A stretch of DNA of 64,000 nucleotides from positions 73,297 through 137,296 of the forward strand of contig NZ_JBEPKD010000010.1 in NCBI RefSeq assembly GCF_040544555.1. The letters are read 5' to 3'. The stretch comes from Halalkalibacter oceani (GTDB lineage: Bacteria; Bacillota; Bacilli; Bacillales; Bacillaceae_D). The position numbers and the translations under genes are program-made. The notes below the pieces were generated by a model, which saw nothing but the letters and a program-made list of their open reading frames with translations, was not told where the DNA came from and made no database searches. Shown one piece after another: positions 42,497 to 50,738 of this stretch (the first letter of the stretch is position 1; each line of letters opens with the position of its first letter).

Positions 42497-43385
42497 TCAT
42501 TGACACCTCCCTATCCTTTTGAAAGTTAATATTCAGCCACTTCTCCCACAGCTTTGCGATCGCTGCATAATCCTCTTTGCCAAAGCCATTTTGTGCAGCC
42601 ACCTCGTATACAGAATGTGCTGCCTGAATTGAAAAAAGAGGGATTCCATTTTCCTGGGCCAGCTGCAAAAACAAGGTGGAGTCCTTTCTGGCATTTTCGG
42701 TTGACATCCCTCCTTCGTAATTACCCTCTTGAATTCGCTCGTGAAAACGGTGAGTTAAAGGGCGTAGTAGAGCCGTTTCGCCGCTTAATAGCTTATAAAC
42801 GTTTTCTGCGGAAATTCCTAATTTCATTGCAGTCGCCGCAGATTCAACTATGACAGTCATGACGGCGTGGGCTACCCCATTGTTAATGATTTTGGCTGCC
42901 ATTCCTGCTCCTGCCGGCCCCATAAATTGAATTGTTTTTGACATCGCTTTCAGGACAGGGGAGACAGTTTGCAATACATCGTCTGAATCGCCTATAAGCA
43001 AGTCTGCCTGCTTATTTTGCATATGACTTACACCGCCCAGAATCGCGGCATCAATCAGTTTAATGTGGTGTTGTAAGCTGATTTCCCGAAGCTCACGAAC
43101 TTCATTTGGTAAAATAGTACTAGTTTCAATAATAACAGCATTTTTCTGTAATAAGGGACAAATTGTTGAAACGATGCTTTTCGAAATAGAAAACCTCGGC
43201 ATCGAGAGAATAATAATTTGACTTTTTGCTGCAACCTCCTCGAGGCTGCTTCCGGTCGCCACCCCATTTTCGTTCATCTTTTTGCATTTTGCAGCGTCTA
43301 TATCATATCCAATTACATCTAATTCTGAATGGATCTTGCTCGCTATAGCGCTTCCCATATTGCCAAGGCCGATGATCCCTATCAT
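42483..43385 (-). CDS. Beta-hydroxyacid dehydrogenase (3-hydroxyisobutyrate dehydrogenase family)
   Basis: NAD(P)-dependent alcohol dehydrogenase of 300 residues. The Rossmann motif IGIIGLGNMGSAIASKI is followed by the substrate segment DAAILGGVSHMQNKQADLLI and the catalytic-Lys region GAGMAAKIINNGVAHAV. The family includes 3-hydroxyisobutyrate, tartronate-semialdehyde and 4-hydroxybutyrate (succinic-semialdehyde) enzymes. It is the first gene of the - strand operon, divergent from the LysR regulator. The next gene encodes an aldehyde dehydrogenase, giving a two-step alcohol-to-acid oxidation. Confidence 0.92.
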   Translation of the reverse strand: MIGIIGLGNMGSAIASKIHSELDVIGYDIDAAKCKKMNENGVATGSSLEEVAAKSQIIILSMPRFSISKSIVSTICPLLQKNAVIIETSTILPNEVRELREISLQHHIKLIDAAILGGVSHMQNKQADLLIGDSDDVLQTVSPVLKAMSKTIQFMGPAGAGMAAKIINNGVAHAVMTVIVESAATAMKLGISAENVYKLLSGETALLRPLTHRFHERIQEGNYEGGMSTENARKDSTLFLQLAQENGIPLFSIQAAHSVYEVAAQNGFGKEDYAAIAKLWEKWLNINFQKDREVSMNETV

Positions 43386-43426
43386 ATTATAGTGTCTCCT
43401 TCCAATTCTGTGATGTTTGAAAATTT

Positions 43427-43482
43427 GATTATTTTATTTAGATTATAAGTGTCTATGTATATAATTAAAATTAAATAAAATC
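43427..43482. promoter_or_regulatory. AT-rich inverted repeat in the divergent operator region (LysR site candidate)
   Basis: GATTATTTTATTTA near 43427 and TAAATAAAATC near 43472 face each other, with ATTATA and TATAAT repeated inside. The position between lysR and the operon it probably controls, with T-N11-A spacing available, fits a LysR binding site. Confidence 0.5.
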
Positions 43483-43534
43483 TATAGATTGCTATAAAAA
43501 AATTGAAATTGACTTTTCGAGAGGTGAGTAGTAG

Positions 43535-44410
43535 ATGGAAGAGTATGATTGGATCGTACTATCTAAAATAGGGGAAGGGAAAACGATGTCGCAGATTTCA
43601 AATGAGCTTTTTATTACCCAGCCGGCACTTACTTATCGGATAAATAAAATTGAAAAAGAGTTTGGAACAACGTTATTTATTCGTGGCAATAAAGGAATTC
43701 AAGTTAATCATCAAGGGGAACATGTGATTAATTATGCGAATCGGATGCTGGAGGAGCTTAATAATACAAAAGAGCAGGTACTGTCCCTTGGCTCGCAAAT
43801 CAAAGGGAAGTTGTATATAGGTGCTTCCAAGGCTGTCGCTCAATATATTCTGCCTAATTTGTTAACGAAGTTTTTAAACCATTATCCAGACGTAGAGCCC
43901 CATGTGCTGACAGGTTTCAGCCCTTATCTAGTGGAATTGTTATCGAAAGGAAAAGTGCATATTGCCTTGCTCAGAGATAAAATAGAATGGCCTCACTTTA
44001 CCAGGTTGCTAACAACGGAATCGATATATTTAGTATCGAAAAATAAGATTGATATGGAGACACTGCCGCAAATCCCCCGTATTGACTACCAAACGAACCA
44101 GTCGCTTAAAACGGTCATAGACGCCTGGTGGTCTAAAAATTTTCAGTCGCCGCCGAATATTACAATGGTTGTTGATAATGCCGATGTCAGCTTTGAGTTT
44201 GTTCAGGCGGGACTTGGTTATTCGATCTTGACTGAACTTTGCTTATCTAAAGATCAGTCATTGCATATGGTTCCCCTACAAAACCATCTGGGTGAATTTA
44301 TTTATAGAGAGACTTGGCTGTACGGATCTAAGATATCTGAAAATTATCTTGCCGTGAAAGCTTTTTTGAGCTTTATCGAAAAGGAATACGGGACAAGTCA
44401 CAGGTGGTGA
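43535..44410 (+). CDS. LysR family transcriptional regulator
   Basis: A 291-residue regulator. The N-terminal winged helix (KTMSQISNELFITQPALTYR, then INKIEKEFGTTLFIRGNKG) is followed by a periplasmic-binding-type effector domain (LYIGASKAVAQYILPNLLTK). GAGAGGTGAG precedes ATG 43535. It diverges from the dehydrogenase/lactonase/TRAP operon and most likely activates it in response to substrate. Confidence 0.94.
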   Translation: MEEYDWIVLSKIGEGKTMSQISNELFITQPALTYRINKIEKEFGTTLFIRGNKGIQVNHQGEHVINYANRMLEELNNTKEQVLSLGSQIKGKLYIGASKAVAQYILPNLLTKFLNHYPDVEPHVLTGFSPYLVELLSKGKVHIALLRDKIEWPHFTRLLTTESIYLVSKNKIDMETLPQIPRIDYQTNQSLKTVIDAWWSKNFQSPPNITMVVDNADVSFEFVQAGLGYSILTELCLSKDQSLHMVPLQNHLGEFIYRETWLYGSKISENYLAVKAFLSFIEKEYGTSHRW

Positions 44411-44424
44411 GATTGGGAAAAGAG

Positions 44425-44479
44425 GCGCTGAAAAGGAGAAGGGGTAGACATTAATCCCATTCTCCTTTTCAGCGCGTTT
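44425..44479. terminator. Bidirectional terminator between lysR and the anti-sigma gene
   Basis: GCGCTGAAAAGGAGAA (44425-44440) and TTCTCCTTTTCAGCGC (44460-44475) form a perfect 16-base stem, followed by GTTTTC on the + strand. It serves the two convergent transcripts. Confidence 0.88.
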
Positions 44480-45184
44480 TCACGGCATGCTCAGCTTAAT
44501 CAAAAACGGATTCGGGTCGGTTGGTTGGATGCTGCCTCCGCGTGGTTCTTTGCTGAGGATGATGTGGTCGAGCTGGTTGACGATATCATCCTGGAGGTAG
44601 AGCTGGCCCTGGGCGCCATTAACTTGGATAATGCCGGCGTCCTTTAAGTCAGTGGTCGAGCGGATCCAGGCCTGGTAGTCGTTGAGCGAGACCGGATGCA
44701 GGCCGTCGACGAGCAGCATCAGCTCGTTTGAGTCGTTGTTGATCCAGGCATAGCCTTTAATCGCGGTGTTATCCTCCGGGGAAATTTCATATAATGTCGT
44801 TTCTTCGTTCATTAAAAATGGCAGCGGCTCTTCGGCTGAATGCTGAAGGGACGTCTTTTGCACCTGGCTGATTGTCAGCCATGAGCCGAGCAGGAGGACG
44901 ATGACGACGAGGCTGAACCGTGCTGTCAGAGGACGCAGTGTCAGAAAATGAAAAAAGGGCTTTCGCTGTTCGGTTCGAATTGTATGTAAAATCCGTTTTT
45001 TCAGGCGTTCCGGTGGACGGATGTGCGCTTCTGTTTCTTTGGCAAAAAAGGGCTTCCATTGTTCCTGAAGCTGCTGACAGTGCGGACAGTGGTCGAGATG
45101 CTGTTTCACGCTGGCTTCATCCTCGGCTTCACCGCGGAGATAGTCGATAATCTGTTCCTCTGAAAAATGATTATGACAAGACAT
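44480..45184 (-). CDS. Zinc-binding anti-sigma factor, RskA-like
   Basis: Membrane anti-sigma factor of 234 residues. The N-terminal ZAS motif is HLDHCPHC (HxxxCxxC), one transmembrane helix lies near 93-110 (FSLVVIVLLLGSWLTI), and the outer domain matches the anti-sigma-K/RskA pattern (LLVDGLHPVSLNDYQAWI). The ATG at 45184, with AGAGGTG upstream, is preferred over the GTG at 45193. It lies five bases after the sigma gene and should hold that factor inactive until an envelope signal releases it. Confidence 0.9.
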   Translation of the reverse strand: MSCHNHFSEEQIIDYLRGEAEDEASVKQHLDHCPHCQQLQEQWKPFFAKETEAHIRPPERLKKRILHTIRTEQRKPFFHFLTLRPLTARFSLVVIVLLLGSWLTISQVQKTSLQHSAEEPLPFLMNEETTLYEISPEDNTAIKGYAWINNDSNELMLLVDGLHPVSLNDYQAWIRSTTDLKDAGIIQVNGAQGQLYLQDDIVNQLDHIILSKEPRGGSIQPTDPNPFLIKLSMP

Positions 45185-45189
45185 TTTAT

Positions 45190-45762
45190 TCACCTCTTGC
45201 TTTGGTAATCCTTCGTTTGTTCCTTCAAGTATTTTCGCATATTATTCATACCATAACGAACAAGAGACTTAATCGTCCCTAATGGGCGATTTAACTGAGA
45301 CGCAAGCTTGCGGTGGGAATGACCTAAGAAGAAATTCCCGTAAATGGCCACTCTCTGTGCTGCGGGCAAGCCGTTAAGCGCTCTATGGATGGTTTCCCGT
45401 TCATCCTTCAAAATAATCTGTTCCTCAACCGGCGGTTGTTCGGCCGGCTTGTTGTGTAATTCCTCTTCCACTCTGGAATGAATCCGCTTTGCCCGACGCA
45501 ACCGGTCGAGGCAGCGGCTTCGCGTTTTTACGGCAATCCAGGCTTCAATGCTTCCTTTATCCCGATTATAGCTAGCGGCATGATGATACAGCTCAATAAA
45601 GACATCATGACAAAGATCCTCGGCGTCGGCGTGATTTTTTAAGATGCCGAGAGCAATGCGAAACACAAACGGAGAATAGCGGTCATAAAACTGTTCAAAC
45701 GCCTTGGAAGACCCATTTTCGATCTGCTGCAGCAAATATTCTTCATCAGAAATAGAGGGCAT
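45190..45762 (-). CDS. ECF-type RNA polymerase sigma factor
   Basis: A 190-residue group IV sigma factor. Region 2 is visible as FEQFYDRYSPFVFRIALGIL, then DAEDLCHDVFIELYHHA, and region 4 as LNGLPAAQRVAIYGNFFLGH, then LASQLNRPLGTIKSLVRYGM. ATG 45762 follows TAGGTGAG; GTG 45771 is a less likely start. It is co-transcribed with its anti-sigma factor and divergent from a NEW3-domain/ABC transporter set that may be its regulon. Confidence 0.92.
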   Translation of the reverse strand: MPSISDEEYLLQQIENGSSKAFEQFYDRYSPFVFRIALGILKNHADAEDLCHDVFIELYHHAASYNRDKGSIEAWIAVKTRSRCLDRLRRAKRIHSRVEEELHNKPAEQPPVEEQIILKDERETIHRALNGLPAAQRVAIYGNFFLGHSHRKLASQLNRPLGTIKSLVRYGMNNMRKYLKEQTKDYQSKR

Positions 45763-45828
45763 GAAACTCACCTACCTTTTTCCTGGGTTCAACCTTCCTT
45801 CTATTAATAATACTCCTGAAACATTGAT

Positions 45829-45863
45829 TTGGATTTAGAAATTTACTATTTTTTTAAATCCAA
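45829..45863. promoter_or_regulatory. Inverted repeat in the divergent sigma/NEW3 promoter region
   Basis: TTGGATTTA (45829-45837) and TAAATCCAA (45855-45863) are perfect inverted 9-mers separated by 17 bases. They lie midway in the 150-base gap between the sigma gene (-) and the NEW3 gene (+), a place for an operator acting on both. Confidence 0.5.
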
Positions 45864-45913
45864 TTTTCCATCGGTTTCGTACTTTTAATGAAAATAGAAG
45901 GAGGGAAGGTTAC

Positions 45914-47071
45914 ATGAGAAAAAAACGGTTTGCTCTACTGATGGCTGTTATGCTGGTAATGGTCGGAGCATTTCCAGCGTCATCTTTTGCAGTGGGAGGA
46001 ATTGAACTTTATACCCCGTATACGGGAATAGCGGTTACGCCGGGGGAATCAATCAATTATTCTTTTGAGGTAATGAATGAAACAGCAGAGATTCAGCAAG
46101 TGTCGATTGAGGTGGCAAATTTGCCGGAGCAATGGAGCTACGAGCTTATTTCGGGGGGCTGGCAACTACATGAGCTGGCAATTAAGCCGAATGAGTTCAC
46201 TGATTTTTCAATTAATGTCGATGTTCCGCTGGAAGTGGAGAAAGGGACGTATTCCTTTGATGTTATTGCCAGAAACCGAAGCGGAGTCGTTGAGACGCTT
46301 CCTGTACAGATCGATGTGACGGAGGAGGGAACGTTTCGAACAGAGCTGACCTCGGAGCAGCCGAATATGGAGGGTCATGCCGATTCAACGTTTACGTATA
46401 AGGTCACGCTGCGAAACAGGACAGCGGAGGAGCAGCGTTATGCGCTGAAGGCAAATGCGCCGGAGGGCTGGGGTGTCAGCTTTCAGGTTGACGGGGAAAA
46501 TGTGACCTCCGTGACGGCGGAGTCAAATGCGACAAAGGACTTCGATGTCGTTGTTACACCGCCGCCTGAAGTGGAGGCGGGTGATTATTCAATACCAATT
46601 TCGGCATCGACCAATTCTACGAATGCCGAGGTCAATTTGGAGACGGTGATTACCGGGAATTACGCAATGGAGGTTTCGACGCCTTCCGGGAAGTTAAGTG
46701 AAGATATTACAGCCGGCAGAGAGAAGACGATTCAGCTTGCTGTCACCAATACAGGCTCCGTGCCGATCAATGATGTGAAGCTGAGCGCCCAGCAGCCGGT
46801 AGACTGGACTGTCACCTTTGCTCAGGATACCATTCCGGTTATTGAACCAGGTCAAACCGAAACGGTTCAGACGACGATTCAGGCGAGCAAGGATGCGATT
46901 GCCGGTGACTATATCGTTTCGATTGAGGCGAATGGAGCCGGAACAGCGGGAAAAGCTGATTTTCGCATGCAGGTTGAAACGTCGCTCCTCTGGGGATGGA
47001 TTGGTGTCCTCATTATCGCGTGTGTACTGGCCGGTATTTACTATATGATGCGCAAATATGGAAGGAGATAA
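45914..47071 (+). CDS. Membrane-anchored NEW3-domain (Ig-like) extracellular protein
   Basis: A 385-residue protein with a signal peptide (about 1-26), three beta-sandwich repeats of the NEW3/COG1470 type (YTPYTGIAVTPGESINYSFE; TFTYKVTLRNRTAEEQRYAL; IQLAVTNTGSVPINDVKLSA) and a C-terminal helix (GWIGVLIIACVLAGIYYMM) ending in KYGRR. GGAGGGAAGG precedes the start. Such proteins are regularly encoded with an ABC ATPase and a permease, as here three bases and one gene later. It may act as an outer sensor or partner of the transporter; substrate is unknown. Confidence 0.88.
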   Translation: MRKKRFALLMAVMLVMVGAFPASSFAVGGIELYTPYTGIAVTPGESINYSFEVMNETAEIQQVSIEVANLPEQWSYELISGGWQLHELAIKPNEFTDFSINVDVPLEVEKGTYSFDVIARNRSGVVETLPVQIDVTEEGTFRTELTSEQPNMEGHADSTFTYKVTLRNRTAEEQRYALKANAPEGWGVSFQVDGENVTSVTAESNATKDFDVVVTPPPEVEAGDYSIPISASTNSTNAEVNLETVITGNYAMEVSTPSGKLSEDITAGREKTIQLAVTNTGSVPINDVKLSAQQPVDWTVTFAQDTIPVIEPGQTETVQTTIQASKDAIAGDYIVSIEANGAGTAGKADFRMQVETSLLWGWIGVLIIACVLAGIYYMMRKYGRR

Positions 47072-47073
47072 CG

Positions 47074-48033
47074 ATGACAGAAGCCATTATCGAAATCACT
47101 GACCTGACGAAATATTATTCACAGAAGTGTGCGGTCGACCATTTGAATGTGACGATTCATCGTGGTGAGGTCTTTGGATTGCTAGGGCCGAATGGAGCTG
47201 GTAAATCAACGACGATTCTCATGCTGCTCGGCCTTTCTGAACCGAGCGAAGGGCAGGCGATCGTCTGCGGTTATCATTCCACGCGTCAGCCGATCGAAGT
47301 GAAGCGGAAGGTAGGCTATTTGCCGGATAATATCGGCTTTTATGAGGAGCGGACCGGCCTGGAGAATATCGTGTATACCGCACTCATTAACGGTGTGCCG
47401 AAGCAAGAGGCGACAGAGCGGGCGGAGCGTTTGCTGAAGCAGGTCGGACTTGAACAGGCAAAAGACAAAAAGGCTGGTCATTATTCCCGTGGGATGAGGC
47501 AGCGGCTTGGCCTGGCCGATGTGCTAATAAAAGACCCGGAAGTGATTATTCTTGATGAGCCGACATTGGGGATTGATCCCCAAGGGGTTCAGGAGCTGCT
47601 GCGGATTATTCGTTATTTGAGTAAAGAAAAAGGAATCACTGTACTGCTTTCCTCTCACCAGCTTCATCAGGTTCAACAAATTTGCGACCGGGTCGGCTTG
47701 TTTGTTGAAGGCCGGCTTTTGGCTGAAGGCGATGTGCAGACATTGGCCCGTAAACTATTTCCAGATTACAAGTTAACCTATTATGCCAATGTTTCGAATC
47801 AACCGCCTGATCTGATCGAAAAGCTTCAGAAGGTTGATGGTGTCTTTTCTGTAGAGGAAGGAGAGAGCGGGCACCAGCTCATTATGAAGACAGAGGTTGA
47901 TCTCTCAGCCCGGCTGGCGGGCTTTATCGTACAATCTGGAGCCTCTCTTCATGAGTTTGGTTTGAAGGAATATGGTTTGGATGACATTTATCATCACTAT
48001 TTTGAGGGGGGAGTGTCTCGTGAAGTTTCCTAA
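47074..48033 (+). CDS. ABC transporter ATP-binding protein
   Basis: ATPase of 319 residues. Walker A is GPNGAGKST, signature YSRGMRQRLGLADV, Walker B VIILDEPTLGIDP, H-loop LLSSHQLHQV. A C-terminal extension of about 90 residues follows, typical of CcmA/NatA-type exporters. The ATG at 47074 has AAGGAGAT upstream and sits three bases after the NEW3 stop. It drives the permease encoded next. Confidence 0.95.
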   Translation: MTEAIIEITDLTKYYSQKCAVDHLNVTIHRGEVFGLLGPNGAGKSTTILMLLGLSEPSEGQAIVCGYHSTRQPIEVKRKVGYLPDNIGFYEERTGLENIVYTALINGVPKQEATERAERLLKQVGLEQAKDKKAGHYSRGMRQRLGLADVLIKDPEVIILDEPTLGIDPQGVQELLRIIRYLSKEKGITVLLSSHQLHQVQQICDRVGLFVEGRLLAEGDVQTLARKLFPDYKLTYYANVSNQPPDLIEKLQKVDGVFSVEEGESGHQLIMKTEVDLSARLAGFIVQSGASLHEFGLKEYGLDDIYHHYFEGGVSREVS

Positions 48034-49009
48034 GGTTAAGCTGAAGTTTAAGCGTCGCGAGTCGGAAGAATCATTCAAACCGATGCATCCCTTTTGGGTA
48101 ATCGTCCAAAAAGAAGTTGGCGATCATATTCGCAGCTGGCGGTTTGTCATTTTGCTCGTTATTCTTTTTTTGACGTGCTTCGCCTCCCTTTACACAGCGC
48201 TTTCGGCTATTCGTGATGCGGCAGCTGAGATTGACTCGAATCAGTCGTTTCTGTTTTTGAACTTATTTACGTTAACCGATCAGAACGGCTCGTTGCCGCC
48301 GTTTATTACCTTTATTAGTTTTCTCGGGCCGATTCTTGGAATCGGTCTCGGCTTTGATGCGATCAGTGCCGAGCGCAATAAAGGAACATTGAGTCGCATC
48401 GTTTCCCAGCCAATCCCCCGTGATTACTTAATTAATGCGAAATTTGTCGCGACCTTGCTCATTGTGACCTTTTTTATTTTTTCGTTAGGTTTTTTAGTAA
48501 TTGGCTTAGGAATTCTCTCGATTGGTCTTCCTCCCACTTGGGATGAATTTGCGAGGATGGTGACATTTCTGTTTTTGAGCGTGATCTATATCGGCTTTTG
48601 GCTGAATTTGGCGATTTTGTTTTCGGTCCGCTTCAAGCAAACGGCGACTTCAGCGCTTGCCAGTATTGGACTTTGGCTGTTTTTTAGCTTGTTTTATTCG
48701 ATGCTTGTCAATTTGGTCAGCGGCCAGTCGTCGGCCAATGACCCTGCTCAATTTGCCTTTATGCAAATGCTATCACGGCTCAATCCGAGCTATTTATTTA
48801 GTGAAATGACGACGATCCTGCTCACTCCTTCGATTCGGGCGTTAGGTCCGCTGACGATGGAGCAGGCAGTCGGAGCAATCCCGACCCCTTTGCCTTTCAT
48901 GCAAAGTTTGTTATTAATCTGGCCGCAATTTGTCGGCTTGCTGGCGGCGACCTGCCTCTGCTTTGGCATCTCGTATCTGATTTTCATGCGCCAGGAAATT
49001 CGCGCCTGA
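48020..49009 (+). CDS. ABC-2 type transporter permease
   Basis: Membrane protein of 329 residues with six helices (FVILLVILFLTCFASLYTAL first) and the ABC-2 region GLGFDAISAERNKGTLSRIV followed by SQPIPRDYLINAKF. GTG 48020 has GAGGGGGGAG upstream and overlaps the ATPase stop by 14 bases. With the ATPase and the NEW3 protein it forms one transport unit. The NosY-like style suggests an export or assembly function, but no cofactor or cargo gene is linked. Confidence 0.92.
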   Translation: MKFPKVKLKFKRRESEESFKPMHPFWVIVQKEVGDHIRSWRFVILLVILFLTCFASLYTALSAIRDAAAEIDSNQSFLFLNLFTLTDQNGSLPPFITFISFLGPILGIGLGFDAISAERNKGTLSRIVSQPIPRDYLINAKFVATLLIVTFFIFSLGFLVIGLGILSIGLPPTWDEFARMVTFLFLSVIYIGFWLNLAILFSVRFKQTATSALASIGLWLFFSLFYSMLVNLVSGQSSANDPAQFAFMQMLSRLNPSYLFSEMTTILLTPSIRALGPLTMEQAVGAIPTPLPFMQSLLLIWPQFVGLLAATCLCFGISYLIFMRQEIRA

Positions 49010-49088
49010 TCACTCTCTGGTGATTTGAGCTATCGGTTTTCTTCTAGTAAAATAGCCGATAGGAACGTAGAAAAGGAAAGGTGTTTTG

Positions 49089-50201
49089 ATGCAGACTGTA
49101 AGTGTGATTGGAACGGGGATTTTGGGAGCGGCAACGGCTTATCATCTGGCAAAGGCCGGCGTCGAGGTGACGATGATAGACCGGGAAGAGCCGGGGCAGG
49201 CGACGGATGCGGCGGCGGGAATCGTCTGTCCATGGATTTCACAGCGGCGTAATCAGGCCTGGTATCAACTTGCAAAAGCGGGAGCACGCTATTATCCGAC
49301 ACTCATTCAGGCGCTGGAGGAAGAGGGAGAGACGGATACGGGCTATGCAAAAGTCGGAGCGATTAGTCTTCATACCGAGGAAAAAAAGCAGTTGGAAATG
49401 GTGAAACGGACGCTCAAACGGCGCGAGGACGCTCCTGAAATTGGCGAGGTGATCCCGCTTTCTGAAGAGGAAACGAGAGCATTGTTTCCGCCGTTGGCAC
49501 CGGGCTATCGCTCGGTTTATGTGAGCGGCGCGGCAAGGGTGAATGGCCGGTCACTGCGAAGGGCCTTACTGACAGCCGCCTTGCGATATGGGGCGAAGGA
49601 AGTGAAGGGGGATGCGACATTCGCTTATGAGGGCGCTGATCTTGTCGTTCGGGTAAACGGGGAGAGCTTACTGTCCGACCAGGTCATCGTCACGGCCGGG
49701 GCCTGGGCCAAAGCGCTATTGGCGCCGCTTGGAGTGGAGTTCATGGTCAGTCCGCAAAAAGCGCAAATTATTCACTTGGCTTTACCCGGCGCCGATACAG
49801 GCGAGTGGCCTGTCGTGATGGCTCCGGCTAACCACTATATGCTGGCATTCGGCAGGGAGCATGTGGTGACAGGGGCGACGCATGAAAATGAGAAAGGCTT
49901 TGATCAACGGAGAACGCTTGCTGGTATGAATGAAATTTTTGAGAAGACGTTGAAGACGGCGCCGGGTCTTGCTGAAAGTACGGTGCTAGAGACAAGAGTC
50001 GGCTTCCGCCCGTATACGCCGGAATTTTTGCCGGTTATTGGCAGGCTTCCGAGTCATGAGCACGTCTTTGTCGCCAACGGCCTCGGAGCATCCGGGTTAA
50101 CGGTCGGGCCGTTTCTCGGAGCGGAGCTGGCCAGGCTTGTGCGTGGAGAAAAAACGGAGCTTGATTTACAGCCGTATGATGTAGCCGGAGCGATTGAGTA
50201 A
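49089..50201 (+). CDS. FAD-dependent amine/D-amino acid oxidoreductase (DadA/ThiO family)
   Basis: Flavoenzyme of 370 residues in the DAO family. The N-terminal FAD motif VIGTGILGAATAYHLAKAGV, the DAAAGIVCPWIS segment and the C-terminal ETRVGFRPYTPEFLPVIG and NGLGASGLTVGPFLGAELA are those of DadA, glycine oxidase and similar enzymes. ATG 49089 follows AAAGGAAAGGTG; the TTG just before it is not needed. It stands alone, so it may serve D-amino-acid breakdown rather than thiamine synthesis. Confidence 0.88.
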   Translation: MQTVSVIGTGILGAATAYHLAKAGVEVTMIDREEPGQATDAAAGIVCPWISQRRNQAWYQLAKAGARYYPTLIQALEEEGETDTGYAKVGAISLHTEEKKQLEMVKRTLKRREDAPEIGEVIPLSEEETRALFPPLAPGYRSVYVSGAARVNGRSLRRALLTAALRYGAKEVKGDATFAYEGADLVVRVNGESLLSDQVIVTAGAWAKALLAPLGVEFMVSPQKAQIIHLALPGADTGEWPVVMAPANHYMLAFGREHVVTGATHENEKGFDQRRTLAGMNEIFEKTLKTAPGLAESTVLETRVGFRPYTPEFLPVIGRLPSHEHVFVANGLGASGLTVGPFLGAELARLVRGEKTELDLQPYDVAGAIE

Positions 50202-50266
50202 AACGGTCACCACCTCCTTGTGACGTGCATAGGCTAGAGTGACACTATGAATGAGGAGGAGCAGCG

Positions 50267-50494
50267 ATGAATGGAGCAGATGTAAGAAGACCTGGCTTCG
50301 GGGGACGCCGGCCATTTGGTGGCGGCTTCGGCTATGGCGGCTGGGGAGGCTTTGGACGCCGGCCTTTCTATGGCGGAGGAGCATTTCTCGGCGGCTTTCT
50401 TGGCGGGTTAGCAGGAAGCGCTTTTTATCCAGGCTACCCGTACTATCCGTATTACCCTTATTATCCTTATTATCCATACTATCCTTATTATTAA
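50267..50494 (+). CDS. Gly/Tyr-rich small coat-like protein
   Basis: A 75-residue low-complexity protein: a Gly/Arg/Phe-rich first half (FGGRRPFGGGFGYGGWGGF), a short hydrophobic middle (GAFLGGFLGGLAGSAF) and a tail of repeated PYY units. GGAGGAG precedes ATG 50267 and a terminator follows directly, so it is a real monocistronic gene. Peptides like this occur in Bacillus spore coats and in the cell surface; function is unassigned. Confidence 0.75.
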   Translation: MNGADVRRPGFGGRRPFGGGFGYGGWGGFGRRPFYGGGAFLGGFLGGLAGSAFYPGYPYYPYYPYYPYYPYYPYY

Positions 50495-50502
50495 ATAAAA
50501 TG

Positions 50503-50543
50503 AGAGCTGCCCTGAAAAATGAGTTTGGCGGGCGGCTCTTTTT
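50503..50543 (+). terminator. Terminator after the Gly/Tyr-rich gene
   Basis: AGAGCTGCCC pairs with GGGCGGCTCT around a 19-base loop, followed by TTTTT. Confidence 0.88.
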
Positions 50544-50738
50544 GTTCTCTTGTTGCATGAACTTTCCTTATTTACCCAATTTAAGTATTGTTTTGTGTCT
50601 CTGGATATTGTAACCTGAAACTATTAAGAATGAATGTCTTTCAAAGATTGAAAGGACAAGCTGAGGTTATGAGAGAGTCTTTACAGCTGCGACCAGGCCA
50701 AAAAACAATAACGAGAATATAAAATGGAGGCTGGAAAA

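Noticed and set aside
50430..50494. Short repeated units considered as CRISPR or minisatellite
   Set aside because: Units are 9 bases, in-frame, without spacers, and encode the PYY tail of a protein.
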